From Pseudomonadota bacterium (GTDB lineage: Bacteria > Pseudomonadota > Gammaproteobacteria > Steroidobacterales > Steroidobacteraceae): a stretch of 64,000 nt of DNA. Below are positions 54,365-62,826 of the stretch, piece after piece. Below the pieces are notes generated by a model, which made no database searches, was not told the origin of the DNA, and was given only the letters and a program-made list of their open reading frames with translations. Position 1 is the stretch's first letter. Each line of letters starts with the position of its first letter. Position numbers and translations under genes: made by a program. The stretch lies in the NCBI GenBank assembly GCA_018241505.1, contig JAFEDS010000013.1, positions 187,417-251,416 of the forward strand, read 5' to 3'.

Positions 54365-55027
54365 TCAGAACGGGTGCAGCAGGATGTCAGCGAGAAGTTT
54401 CTCGCCCTCCTGGACTTCGATTCTCTGGCCGTCGCGGCTGTGCCACCACGTGTCAGGATCGAATTCGGACCAGCGTGTGTACCGAACGATCGCGCGCACG
54501 TTCTCGCGTCCCAATGTCCGGGCCAACACCCGGCGCGTGCGGCGCGAATGGTCTCTGACACTGACAAATATCACCGAATGAATGGAATTGGCGGAGCACC
54601 AGTCCCGCAGCACCCGTCCTTCGTCGTTGGTGCCGGATACCGACGGCAAATCCACGATGTCGCTCACGCCCTGGCTGTGGAGAACAAGCTTCAGGAAGGC
54701 GGCCGGATCGTAAGGAGGCGCGCCGCGGCGGATGAGCTCGCGTTGCACCGGGAGCTGCGGTCGATCAAACACCGCCACGCGCTGGGCGTAACCGGCTTTC
54801 ACCAGGTCGGCCGCTTCCAGGGCGCCGGCGGCCAGGCTGTCGCTCGACAGCACGATCAGGTCGACTGGCGCGAGCTCGTCCTGGGCCACGAGCAGCCAGC
54901 CGATTGAGCGCAGGCAGCCCTGGCGCCACGAGGGGACCGCCGCTGCCGCAGCCAACAACAACAGGACTCCGCACCCGAAAATGAACAGCCAGCGCCGGAT
55001 GGGCCGGCGTTTGGTTGGCTCAGCCAT
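54365..55027 (-). CDS. YdcF/SanA/ElyC-like (DUF218) membrane protein
   Basis: 220 residues. An N-terminal helix (~12-32, WLFIFGCGVLLLLAAAAAVP) anchors a DUF218 domain: LAPVDLIVLSSDSLAAGALE, then DIVDLPSVSGTNDEGRVLRD and HSVIFVSVRDHSRRTRRVLA. Members act at the cell envelope in lipid-carrier or polysaccharide metabolism. Here it is the last gene of the minus-strand exopolysaccharide set, nine bases after the GT2-GtrA gene. Confidence 0.8.
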   Translation of the reverse strand: MAEPTKRRPIRRWLFIFGCGVLLLLAAAAAVPSWRQGCLRSIGWLLVAQDELAPVDLIVLSSDSLAAGALEAADLVKAGYAQRVAVFDRPQLPVQRELIRRGAPPYDPAAFLKLVLHSQGVSDIVDLPSVSGTNDEGRVLRDWCSANSIHSVIFVSVRDHSRRTRRVLARTLGRENVRAIVRYTRWSEFDPDTWWHSRDGQRIEVQEGEKLLADILLHPF

Positions 55028-55036
55028 GTCCGCGGG

Positions 55037-56122
55037 CTATTTTTTGGCGCCCCAGGTGAAGCGGGCGGTGGCCAGATAGTTCCACAGCGTTCCCACGACG
55101 ATGCCCGCGAGAGCGGACAGGGCCCACTCCACGTCTTTGGAGAAAGCGTAGGCGGCCACGCCGATGTTGGCGAGCGCTCCGAGGCCGCAGACCGCGTAGA
55201 AACTCAACAGGCCGCGCAGCAGTTTCGTGCCGCGCAGGCGCTGGTCGCGATAGGTGAAAAGGTTGTTGAGGAAGAAGTTGGAAGTCATTGTGCACACGGT
55301 GCCGACCAATTGTGCGCTCGCGAACGGCACGCCCAGGCCCAGGAACAGGAGGCTGAGAATCGCGTAATGGAACACAACGCCGGAGCCACCTACCAGGCCG
55401 AAGAACAACAGGCGCGGGGAGATGATGTGGCCGATCCGCTTGTCCACCAGCAACATCAGGTATTCCCACGCGACCAGGGTGTCGAGCTTGCTCTCGCCAT
55501 GGGCACGCGGCTTGAAGGTATAAGGGACTTCCGCGAACTGCAGAGGGCGCCCCGCTGACACGAACAGATCGAGCAGGATCTTGTAGCCGTAGCCGGAGAG
55601 GTTCCGGGCCGCCTCGCGGAATGTCGCCGACTTGACTACGAAAAAGCCGCTCATGGGATCGTGGAGGCCCTCCGGCACGAGCCCGCGCGCCAGGCGGCCG
55701 GCGATACGGCTGATCGTCTTGCGGCTCTCGTCCCAATCGCCAGTGCTGCCACCCCCCACGTAGCGACTACCGACGACGACGTCGAGCTTGCGTGCGCGCA
55801 GCTCATTCAGCATGGCCGGCAGTATCTTTTCATCGTGCTGAAGGTCAGCGTCCATTACCGCAATGGTGTCCGCGGACGAGCTCAGGGCTCCCTCCACAAC
55901 CGCTGTGGAAAGCCCACGGCGCCCGATCCTTTGCACGCAGCGGACTCGGGGATCTTCGGCTGACAGCGCGCGAGCGAGATCGGCAGTGCCGTCAGGGGAG
56001 TCATCGTCGACAAAGATGATTTCCCAGCGCTGGGAGCCCATGACATCCGCCACGCGCGCGTGCAGCTCTCGAACGTTCGGAGCTTCGCGAAACGTAGGTA
56101 CGACGATTGAGACGTCCGGCAT
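55037..56122 (-). CDS. GT2 polyprenyl-phosphate glycosyltransferase fused to GtrA domain
   Basis: 361 residues. The first ~235 are a dolichol-phosphate-mannose-synthase-like GT2: VSIVVPTFREAPNVRELHAR, IIFVDDDSPDGTADLARAL, AVMDADLQHDEKILPAML, FFVVKSATFREAARNLSGYG and PYTFKPRAHGESKL. The C-terminal ~120 residues contain four membrane helices of the GtrA type (FGLVGGSGVVFHYAILSLL; TMTSNFFLNNLFTYRDQRL). It should transfer a sugar to a polyprenyl phosphate and help move it across the membrane, for glycan decoration. Confidence 0.9.
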   Translation of the reverse strand: MPDVSIVVPTFREAPNVRELHARVADVMGSQRWEIIFVDDDSPDGTADLARALSAEDPRVRCVQRIGRRGLSTAVVEGALSSSADTIAVMDADLQHDEKILPAMLNELRARKLDVVVGSRYVGGGSTGDWDESRKTISRIAGRLARGLVPEGLHDPMSGFFVVKSATFREAARNLSGYGYKILLDLFVSAGRPLQFAEVPYTFKPRAHGESKLDTLVAWEYLMLLVDKRIGHIISPRLLFFGLVGGSGVVFHYAILSLLFLGLGVPFASAQLVGTVCTMTSNFFLNNLFTYRDQRLRGTKLLRGLLSFYAVCGLGALANIGVAAYAFSKDVEWALSALAGIVVGTLWNYLATARFTWGAKK

Positions 56123-56202
56123 CCGGGTCCTCCCTTAAAACTTCTTATTGTAGGGGAGGCGCGAACCGATGAGCTCTTTTTGGACGCTCGGGCCGGTTCG
56201 GC

Positions 56203-57168
56203 TCAGACCTGATGGCTCGCTTTGCGCAGTACCACGCGCGAGCGTCTCAGGAGCCCGAAAATACGCGGGCCGCGCACCAGATAGCGCCGGGCGAGACGGC
56301 GGGGGTTCTGCAGCAGCCGATACAGCCATTCGAGCGCCAGTTTCTGCATCCACCGGGGAGCGCGTCTCTCGTGGCCTGTAATGAAGTTCAATGAGGCGCC
56401 GATGCACAGCGCCAGGCCGCGGGCAATACCGCGAGCCTTGAGGGCCTGTGCAATGACTTCCTGCTGCGGGGAGCCGACGGCCAGGAAGCAGAAGCGGAAA
56501 GGTCCGGATTGCTCGATAAAGTCGAGGCAGGCCTCCACCGCCGCCGGGTCATGGATGAAGCCCATGGGCGGGTTGTGGTGTTTCAGGTTGTGGAGACCGT
56601 AACGGCCGGCAATCTGTCGCGCCTGGCTCTCATCGCCGCCGATCATCACAATGCGATCGTTCGGTTGAATCACCTGGGCGAGCAGGTGTGCGGTGAGATC
56701 CGAGCCGGTGCACACCGGCAGCCGCACGCCTTTCAACAGATATACCAGGCGTGCTGCGAAGCGGCTATCCATGAGAATGAATTCAGCGGCGCGATAGTGC
56801 GCGCGAAAAACAGCATCCTCGTAGTAGCGGATCAGGTGATCAACATTCGGGGTCACTACGTAGCCGAAACGATCCTGTCCATAAGTGGCCGCCACCGCTG
56901 CAAATTCGGTGAGCCCAAAATCATCGATGACGTGCACGACCTCGCGCAGGATTACTGTGTCGGTCAAGCCGATGGACTCGGCATACGCACTTTGTGTCGA
57001 GGTCTTCACAGCCGGCACCCGCAGCGGCGGCACGAGCGAATAGGCACTTTGGTTCCCAGTTGAATTATCGGCCATAACGGAGCCCTGCACGGAATCCGAA
57101 GCGTCTTTCCAACTTACATCCGGCTTCGCATCGTCCGAAGCGGCGCGACGTCGCGACTCGGATACCAT
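56203..57168 (-). CDS. WecG/TagA/CpsF-family glycosyltransferase
   Basis: About 321 residues from ATG at 57168 (TTG at 57174 also in frame; ATG at 57075 is the latest option). The family core spans ~95-270: DRFGYVVTPNVDHLIRYYED, ILMDSRFAARLVYLLKGVRL, LTAHLLAQVIQPNDRIVMIG, FLAVGSPQQEVIAQALKARG and CIGASLNFITGHERRAPRWM. This GT26 group adds the second sugar to undecaprenyl-PP-linked intermediates (ManNAcA or similar). The N-terminal ~70 residues are less conserved. It fits after the initiating phosphosugar transferase encoded upstream. Confidence 0.9.
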   Translation of the reverse strand: MVSESRRRAASDDAKPDVSWKDASDSVQGSVMADNSTGNQSAYSLVPPLRVPAVKTSTQSAYAESIGLTDTVILREVVHVIDDFGLTEFAAVAATYGQDRFGYVVTPNVDHLIRYYEDAVFRAHYRAAEFILMDSRFAARLVYLLKGVRLPVCTGSDLTAHLLAQVIQPNDRIVMIGGDESQARQIAGRYGLHNLKHHNPPMGFIHDPAAVEACLDFIEQSGPFRFCFLAVGSPQQEVIAQALKARGIARGLALCIGASLNFITGHERRAPRWMQKLALEWLYRLLQNPRRLARRYLVRGPRIFGLLRRSRVVLRKASHQV

Positions 57169-57398
57169 GTGCAATTATTATCCTTTCCCCAGCCACCGCA
57201 TGCTACACGAGATTGTGCCGCCTGTGATCGGCGTCAGCACAACTCGCAGCAGAACATTCCAAGTGTGAACAGCGTCGCTAAAAGCGCTTCAGTGGCCGTA
57301 TCCGTTCTCTGACATAACACGGTACGCCTGAAGTCTCATTTCGCAGCCCGCTCTTTCAAACACTTGCCCTTCAATCTGAGACTCAAATGTCAAGTCGC

Positions 57399-58832
57399 TC
57401 AATAGGCATTCTTATCGCGTGCGATGACCCAGAGAGTCTTGCAGATAATCTTGATATCCATCCATGGCGACCAGTGGCTCAGGTACTCGAGGTCGAAGCG
57501 TACGCGCTCGCGCATCTTTTCAACGGTCTCGGTCTCGCCGCGCAGGCCGTTCACCTGCGCCCAGCCGGTGATGCCCGGCCGAACTTTATGCCGAATCATA
57601 TATCCGCTGATCAATTTTCGGTATTGCTCGTTGTGTGCGACCGCATGAGGCCGCGGACCCACCACACTCATCTTGCCTTCGAGCACATTGATCAGTTGAG
57701 GCAGCTCGTCGAGTGAGGTTGATCGCAGGATCCGGCCGAGCGCGGTCACGCGGCTGTCGGACTTGGTGGCCTGAGTGACGGTGGCGCCGTCCTCCATTAC
57801 GCGCATGCTGCGATACTTGTAGACGAGGATCTCTTCACCGTTCAAACCGTAACGGCGCTGGCGGAAGAGCACGGGGCCCCGGGATGTTGCTTTGACCGCA
57901 AGGCCGATCAGCACCATCAGGGGCGCCAGCAACAGCAGCGCGAAGCTGGCCAGGACCAGGTCGGTCACCCGTTTCATGACCGCATCCATGCCGTGAAACG
58001 GCGTGTCGCACACCGAGATGGCGGGCATGCCGTTGATCTCGACCAGGCGCCCCTGCACGAGATCGAAGGCGAACACATCGGGCACGAAGTACACGGAAGC
58101 AGTCGTATCGCGAAGCTCACGCACCATCTCGCCGATGCGCGGTACGTTGCTGAGGGGCAGAGCGATATAAATGGAGGTCACGCCATGCGTGCGCGCGAAG
58201 GCCGCGACGTCCTTGCAATGACCCACGAGATGATTCGGGTCGATGGAGTCCGGCAGCCGGTCCGCGCTGCGAAAATCAAAGAAACCCATGAACCCCTTGC
58301 TGGGCAGGCGGCGCAGCAGCTCGAAACCCACGCTGTTCGCGCCGATGATCAGGTAGCTCGGGGCCAGGTCGCTGTTCGAAATGAGCCATTGCGCGCGCAG
58401 GCGGGCGATGTGCACCCCGTAGACCGCGAGGGGAGTCACCGCGAACCATGTCAACATCATGGATCGCGAGAACTGCGCGGTGATCTTGAAAGCGAATCCG
58501 GCCAGCAGCAGCACGCTGACCACCGAGCACCACTCGAGGATGATTTGCAGGAGAACGGATGCCGGTGTCTTACCGCTCAGCTCTTCATGCCGGTGCGTGC
58601 GCCCGAAAACGCGGCCTGCAATGACGAAAGTCAGCAGTGCGACCGCGCACATGGACAGTGTCAGAGGAACGCGGAAGCAGACGGCGCAGATTGTCATGGT
58701 GACGATGGTCGCCAGCGGCTCGAGCTGCTTGAGTATGGCGAGAAGAGCAGGTTCCACGCTGCCCAATCCGATGCGCCGCTGTGTACTCGCGCCCGGAACT
58801 GAACCGCCTACTGAACCGACGACCGCAGCCAA
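57399..58832 (-). CDS. Undecaprenyl-phosphate glycosylphosphotransferase (WcaJ/EpsE-like)
   Basis: 477 residues; TTG start at 58832 follows a strong AGGGAGAAG. About four N-terminal helices and a CoA-binding-like Rossmann domain (YLIIGANSVGFELLRRLPSK) precede a fifth helix (LVLASFALLLLAPLMVLIGL) and the bacterial sugar transferase domain: GPVLFRQRRYGLNGEEILVY, KYRSMRVMEDGATV, LRSTSLDELPQLINVLEGKM, RPHAVAHNEQYRKLI and RPGITGWAQVNGLRGET. It starts the repeat unit by placing a hexose-1-phosphate on undecaprenyl phosphate. Its 5' end faces a 1-kb non-coding region. Confidence 0.93.
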   Translation of the reverse strand: MAAVVGSVGGSVPGASTQRRIGLGSVEPALLAILKQLEPLATIVTMTICAVCFRVPLTLSMCAVALLTFVIAGRVFGRTHRHEELSGKTPASVLLQIILEWCSVVSVLLLAGFAFKITAQFSRSMMLTWFAVTPLAVYGVHIARLRAQWLISNSDLAPSYLIIGANSVGFELLRRLPSKGFMGFFDFRSADRLPDSIDPNHLVGHCKDVAAFARTHGVTSIYIALPLSNVPRIGEMVRELRDTTASVYFVPDVFAFDLVQGRLVEINGMPAISVCDTPFHGMDAVMKRVTDLVLASFALLLLAPLMVLIGLAVKATSRGPVLFRQRRYGLNGEEILVYKYRSMRVMEDGATVTQATKSDSRVTALGRILRSTSLDELPQLINVLEGKMSVVGPRPHAVAHNEQYRKLISGYMIRHKVRPGITGWAQVNGLRGETETVEKMRERVRFDLEYLSHWSPWMDIKIICKTLWVIARDKNAY

Positions 58833-59889
58833 TTTGACTTCTCCCTCGAAAAATCCGTCACAGAGCGTAGGTTTTCTAGAACTGTTGCGCCTACTGTGTT
58901 TGTCGCACTTTGTTCTTTATTTTGAGCGTGCCTTGCTCATGGCTCATGGAGATTAACACCGCCTCTTTGCTTCTATGGCTGGCGCGCGGCAAAGCGCGTG
59001 CCTCGTCACACATTTCGGGCAGTTCGTGACAACCGCGCGGCGGCTGCCTACCGGAACAAAGCTTATACCGGACTTTGGTCTCACAGTATTACATTTGTTG
59101 GATGGCGTGAGCCTTTTTTTCGAGCGGTGGGGCGGGGCATCTTATGTGAAGTATCGGCGCTGTCGCGCGTTCCCGATTTCCAGCGGCGCCGAGCACCCCA
59201 CTGCATATGTAAAAGATCTGCTTGAATGCAAAAGCCATGCCCGAAAAAGCGCGTTCGTGGCCTCGACCACGTAGCGTTGGCGGGGACTGCGGCGGGCGTC
59301 GAACCCAGGGGCGCCGGGCAGCGTGAGGTCCGCTCAACCTCATTCTATAGGTGCTCTTCCCGTGCATGTTGCAACCGCGGTGGCCCATTCAACACCCGCC
59401 TGGCATTGCATACATCCTGTGCGCGTACAGCCGGCCGGCGTGGCGAAAAGACTACAAAATAGGGGTTCGTCGGTCACCGGCCGGCGGCGGCGGGACGCCC
59501 GCCCGCCCGCGCGAATCAAACAACCAACTAGTTGGAATCGCGATGCGTACGGTGACCCAGGAACGGCGCAAGGTTGGACCGCGTAGGATGGACCGGAACG
59601 CGCCTGCCGGCCGCGCCTGAGCCGCGGCATGCGGCTACGGACACGTTTATAAATTCATTCAATCTTTTTTTCTGTCGCAAACAGCGTACGTCGGCAGGTT
59701 GCGACATTTTGTTCAATGCCCCGCGTGGGTTCTACTTCGCGCCACGTAAAGGCGCAGCCCGCCTTCACGTTGCTCGTCGGATTCGTTCCGCATAACACGG
59801 AACCGGGACACCAGGTGACCCGGTCGCTGCAGGGTCGGCAGCGGTGCGAATCGAGCGAGTGTTCTTTTTACTTATTTCGCGGGGATCCC
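58833..59889. other. 1.06-kb intergenic region with dyads, no gene recognised
   Basis: This separates two divergent polysaccharide genes and is far longer than other gaps here. No frame in it has convincing protein character. It contains a 12-bp palindrome CCAACTAGTTGG at 59524-59535 and an 8-bp inverted repeat TGTCGCAA/TTGCGACA at 59673-59680 and 59699-59706, with a T-run just upstream. A related TTTGTCGCACTTTGTTC lies at 58899-58915. A long 5' leader, an sRNA or binding sites for an exopolysaccharide regulator could be present. Confidence 0.5.
59673..59706. promoter_or_regulatory. TGTCGCAA-N18-TTGCGACA inverted repeat
   Basis: Perfect 8-bp arms separated by 18 bp, centred about 200 bp before the secreted Calx-beta gene. 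It follows a run of seven T. A similar TGTCGCA half-site is found near the divergent glycosylphosphotransferase start at 58901-58907, so a shared regulator is possible. Confidence 0.45.
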
Positions 59890-61704
59890 ATGGAGCGAGT
59901 CGCACTCAACACGAGCTCGAAGGTCGAGCGTTATCGGAATTCTGGCACTACGGGCCTGTGGGCAGCCGTAGCGCTGCTGGCGGCCGCCACGCCGCAAATG
60001 GCGGCGGCCACGGTTTATATCGGCGGCTCACCGGCGACGACCGTGCAGGCGCCTGGGACCTACTCATTCAGACCCTGGCTTTCGGCTCCATCGGGTACCA
60101 CGGTCAAATTCGCCATCACCGGCAAGCCGTATTGGGCCACCTTCAACACCAGCACCGGCCAGATTTCGGGCAAGGTGTATCCGGGCAACGATGGGCTCTA
60201 CAAGAACATCCGCATCAGCGCGACGGACGGCCATACCACCGGTTACACCTCCATTTGGAGCATTACCGTAAAGTCAGGCACGTCGAGCGGCGGCGGGACA
60301 ACGACCACATCCACCCTGCAGTTGTCGGCACCCTCGTACACGGTTAGTCAAACCGCTGGTCAGATCACGGTGAAAGTCAACCGCGTCGCCGGCTCGACCG
60401 GCGCCGTCAGCGCGTCCTATGCGACCGCCAACTCCACCGCGGTGGCTGGCACTGACTACACTGCAGTCTCCGGCACCCTGAACTGGGCCAGCGGCGAGAC
60501 GGCCACCAAGAGCTTCACAGTCCCGGTCATGAACACCAAGCCGTTCACGGGCACCAAGTCATTCAACGTCGCACTCTCGAAGCCGAGCACCGGGGCGCAA
60601 GTTGGTACTCCCGGTACCGCGCCGGTCGCCATTAGCGGTTCGGGTACCACCAGCGGCGGCGGTGGCGGCACGGGCGCACCGTCCGCGGTGACCAACCTGT
60701 TGCTGATCAACCAGGGTGGTACGGACAACGCCAACAACCCGGTAAAGAACTCGCAGAGCATTTCCTGGACAGCGGCCGTTGCCGGCGCGAATCCGATCGC
60801 GAGCTACAAGATCTATCGCAACGGCGTTGCCTATGCGAGCGTTTCGGCATCGGCCACGACCTACACCGACAGCAACGCAACCAACAGCAACGATCCGGGT
60901 TGGAGCGGCTATGACACCGCCGCTACCGTCTACCAATACAATGTCACTGCAGTTGATTCGACAGGCAACGAAGGGCCGCAGGCTGCTCAGTACGCTGTCT
61001 ACGCCTATCGCAACGGCAAGTCGGCTTGGGGTAACAATGACCTGTCATATGGCACGCTGAACGAAAACTACTCGAGCACGGCCGGTTCGCCGCAGGGCGG
61101 CCCGTACGATGTCTCCGTTCAGTTCATCAACGGTGGCTTTCAACCCGCGGTGGCGCCGCCGCAGGCACCTACCTGGGATCTCGAGGTCGGGGCCTTCGGT
61201 TACTTCGTGATGGATGTCAATCCGGGATCGACTGTGACCAACGGCAGGCTGCCTTTCGGCACGGTCTCGCGCCTGCCCCCCGGCGATGTCTATGGCTGGC
61301 ACCCCACCGTCAACGTGTTTGATTACGGTCCGGCCCCCATGGCCAACAAGTGGGGCACGTACAAGATCCCCATGAGCGCGCTCGGCATGGGCTTCTGCAA
61401 GTTCACCGGCTCGATCACCGGCAACAAGCTGACCGTCACCGCGATCACTTCCGGCGCGGCCTTGGTGGATGCGGGTGGCTTTGTGACCGGTCCCGGGGTG
61501 CCCGCGGGAACGTACATCACGGCGTATGGTCAGAATTCCGCGGTCGGTACCTTCACGGTCGCCGGTCCGGGCATCAACTCCGCCACCAAAGTGGCGACGG
61601 GAACTCTGACTTATCAGCGCACCTCGCTCTACAAGTTCGGCATCCAGCCGGAGGTGCAGGGCACGACCATGTACTTCAACAACATGGGCTTCACCCAGAA
61701 CTGA
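59890..61704 (+). CDS. Secreted multidomain protein with Ig-like, Calx-beta and FN3-like modules
   Basis: 604 residues from ATG at 59890, after GGGGA; a frame reaching 59716 lacks protein character. Signal peptide ends near ATPQMAAAT. Residues ~40-130 form a putative-Ig/cadherin-like module (FRPWLSAPSGTTVKFAITGK; FNTSTGQISGKVYPGNDG), ~140-245 a Calx-beta module (AVAGTDYTAVSGTLNWASGE), Gly/Ser/Thr linkers, ~265-375 an FN3-like module, and ~385-604 a novel C-terminal beta domain. Calx-beta modules bind Ca2+ and mediate adhesion. Placed between EPS genes, it may be a matrix protein. No PEP-CTERM or LPXTG tail is present. Confidence 0.8.
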   Translation: MERVALNTSSKVERYRNSGTTGLWAAVALLAAATPQMAAATVYIGGSPATTVQAPGTYSFRPWLSAPSGTTVKFAITGKPYWATFNTSTGQISGKVYPGNDGLYKNIRISATDGHTTGYTSIWSITVKSGTSSGGGTTTTSTLQLSAPSYTVSQTAGQITVKVNRVAGSTGAVSASYATANSTAVAGTDYTAVSGTLNWASGETATKSFTVPVMNTKPFTGTKSFNVALSKPSTGAQVGTPGTAPVAISGSGTTSGGGGGTGAPSAVTNLLLINQGGTDNANNPVKNSQSISWTAAVAGANPIASYKIYRNGVAYASVSASATTYTDSNATNSNDPGWSGYDTAATVYQYNVTAVDSTGNEGPQAAQYAVYAYRNGKSAWGNNDLSYGTLNENYSSTAGSPQGGPYDVSVQFINGGFQPAVAPPQAPTWDLEVGAFGYFVMDVNPGSTVTNGRLPFGTVSRLPPGDVYGWHPTVNVFDYGPAPMANKWGTYKIPMSALGMGFCKFTGSITGNKLTVTAITSGAALVDAGGFVTGPGVPAGTYITAYGQNSAVGTFTVAGPGINSATKVATGTLTYQRTSLYKFGIQPEVQGTTMYFNNMGFTQN

Positions 61705-61750
61705 TCCGCAACGGACAGCGCATGCGCCCGGCCAGAGGACGGCGGGCGCT

Positions 61751-61798
61751 CAGGGCCATCGCGGGCAGTGTAAGCCCCGTGATGGCCCTGTAATTTTC
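61751..61798 (+). terminator. Rho-independent terminator after the secreted protein gene
   Basis: CAGGGCCATC at 61751-61760 pairs perfectly with GATGGCCCTG at 61781-61790; several inner bases pair further. TAATTTTCTG follows. It isolates the secreted protein gene from the exporter operon. The remaining stretch to 61966 must hold the exporter promoter, which I could not pinpoint. Confidence 0.85.
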
Positions 61799-61966
61799 TG
61801 AAATCAATGAAAATTGTGATGCCGCTGCGCCCCCCGGGCGTTTTGGGCCATCCAGTTCACATCCGGATCCGGCGCTCATCCAGTAGACTCCCGGCCCAGA
61901 ACTCCTGAGCGGGACTCCTGTCCTGTGTTATCAGCGAGATAAAGGGATTGAAGGGGAGAGCTCGAT

Positions 61967-62821
61967 TTGGCGCTGCGTTTTGCGTTGCGGATTTTCGCCG
62001 CCTGGCTGATGTGCCTCGCTGCCGCATCAGCGCAGGTTCCCTTGCCGGATGCGCTGCCTGATGGCGCGCTGCCGGCGAACAACCGGCCGTTGCTGCAGCT
62101 CGGGCCGGGAGATCAGCTCAGGATGGACGTTTTCGGCCGACCGGAAATGGACAGCACCATGTACGTCGGTGACGATGGCACGATCCGGGTACCCCTGGCG
62201 GGCCCGGTCGCGGTGAATGGGCTGTCGCCCGCCCAGGCAGGGCAGAAAGTCGAAGAAGCCCTGAAGAAGGGACAGATCCTGGTCGACCCGCATGTCACCT
62301 TTACGGTGCTGGTATCGCGAAGTCAGCGCGTTTCGGTCATGGGAGCGGTCCACGCGCCGGGCCGCTATCCCGTGGAGTCCAACACCACCATTCTCGACCT
62401 CCTGGCCCAAGCAGGGGGCGCCACGGACAAGAGCTCGAGCACCGTCTACATCCTGCGTCCCGACGCCGCGGGTGCGTTGCAGCGCATTCCCGTTGACCTG
62501 GGAGGAGGGCTGGATAGTCAGGACGGCAGTACGCCGGCCGCATTGCAGACCGTGCGTGCCGGTGATGCGTTGTATGTGCCGACGGCCGCCATGTTCTACA
62601 TGGCCGGCGAGGTGCATACGACCGGCGCTATGAAGCTCGATGCCGGTATGACTGTGCTTCAGGCGATTGCCAGAGCGGGTGGGGTGACGGAACGTGGCAG
62701 CACGCGCCGGGTCTCCATCAAGCGTAAGACCCCGCAGGGCGGATATACCGTGATTTCCGCCAAGCCCGAGGACAAGATCCAGCCGGATGATGTGCTCACG
62801 GTCAAGGAGCGCTTGTTTTGA
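61967..62821 (+). CDS. Polysaccharide export protein (Wza/GumB-like)
   Basis: 284 residues; TTG start at 61967 after AGGGGAGAG. A signal peptide (FALRIFAAWLMCLAAASAQ, no lipobox) leads the Poly_export domain: LQLGPGDQLRMDVFGRPEM, MYVGDDGTIRVPLAGPVAVN and GQILVDPHVTFTV. Two SLBB domains follow (VSVMGAVHAPGRYPVESNTT; MFYMAGEVHTTGAMKLDAGM). It forms the periplasmic/outer-membrane channel for exopolysaccharide. The absence of a lipobox Cys is the GumB/EpsA-like rather than the E. coli Wza style. The chain-length gene starts 5 bp later. Confidence 0.93.
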   Translation: MALRFALRIFAAWLMCLAAASAQVPLPDALPDGALPANNRPLLQLGPGDQLRMDVFGRPEMDSTMYVGDDGTIRVPLAGPVAVNGLSPAQAGQKVEEALKKGQILVDPHVTFTVLVSRSQRVSVMGAVHAPGRYPVESNTTILDLLAQAGGATDKSSSTVYILRPDAAGALQRIPVDLGGGLDSQDGSTPAALQTVRAGDALYVPTAAMFYMAGEVHTTGAMKLDAGMTVLQAIARAGGVTERGSTRRVSIKRKTPQGGYTVISAKPEDKIQPDDVLTVKERLF

Positions 62822-62826
62822 TCAAC

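Noticed and set aside
59716-59889. Upstream start for the Calx-beta protein
   Set aside because: The added 58 residues would bury the signal peptide; ATG at 59890 has a ribosome site and leads straight to it.
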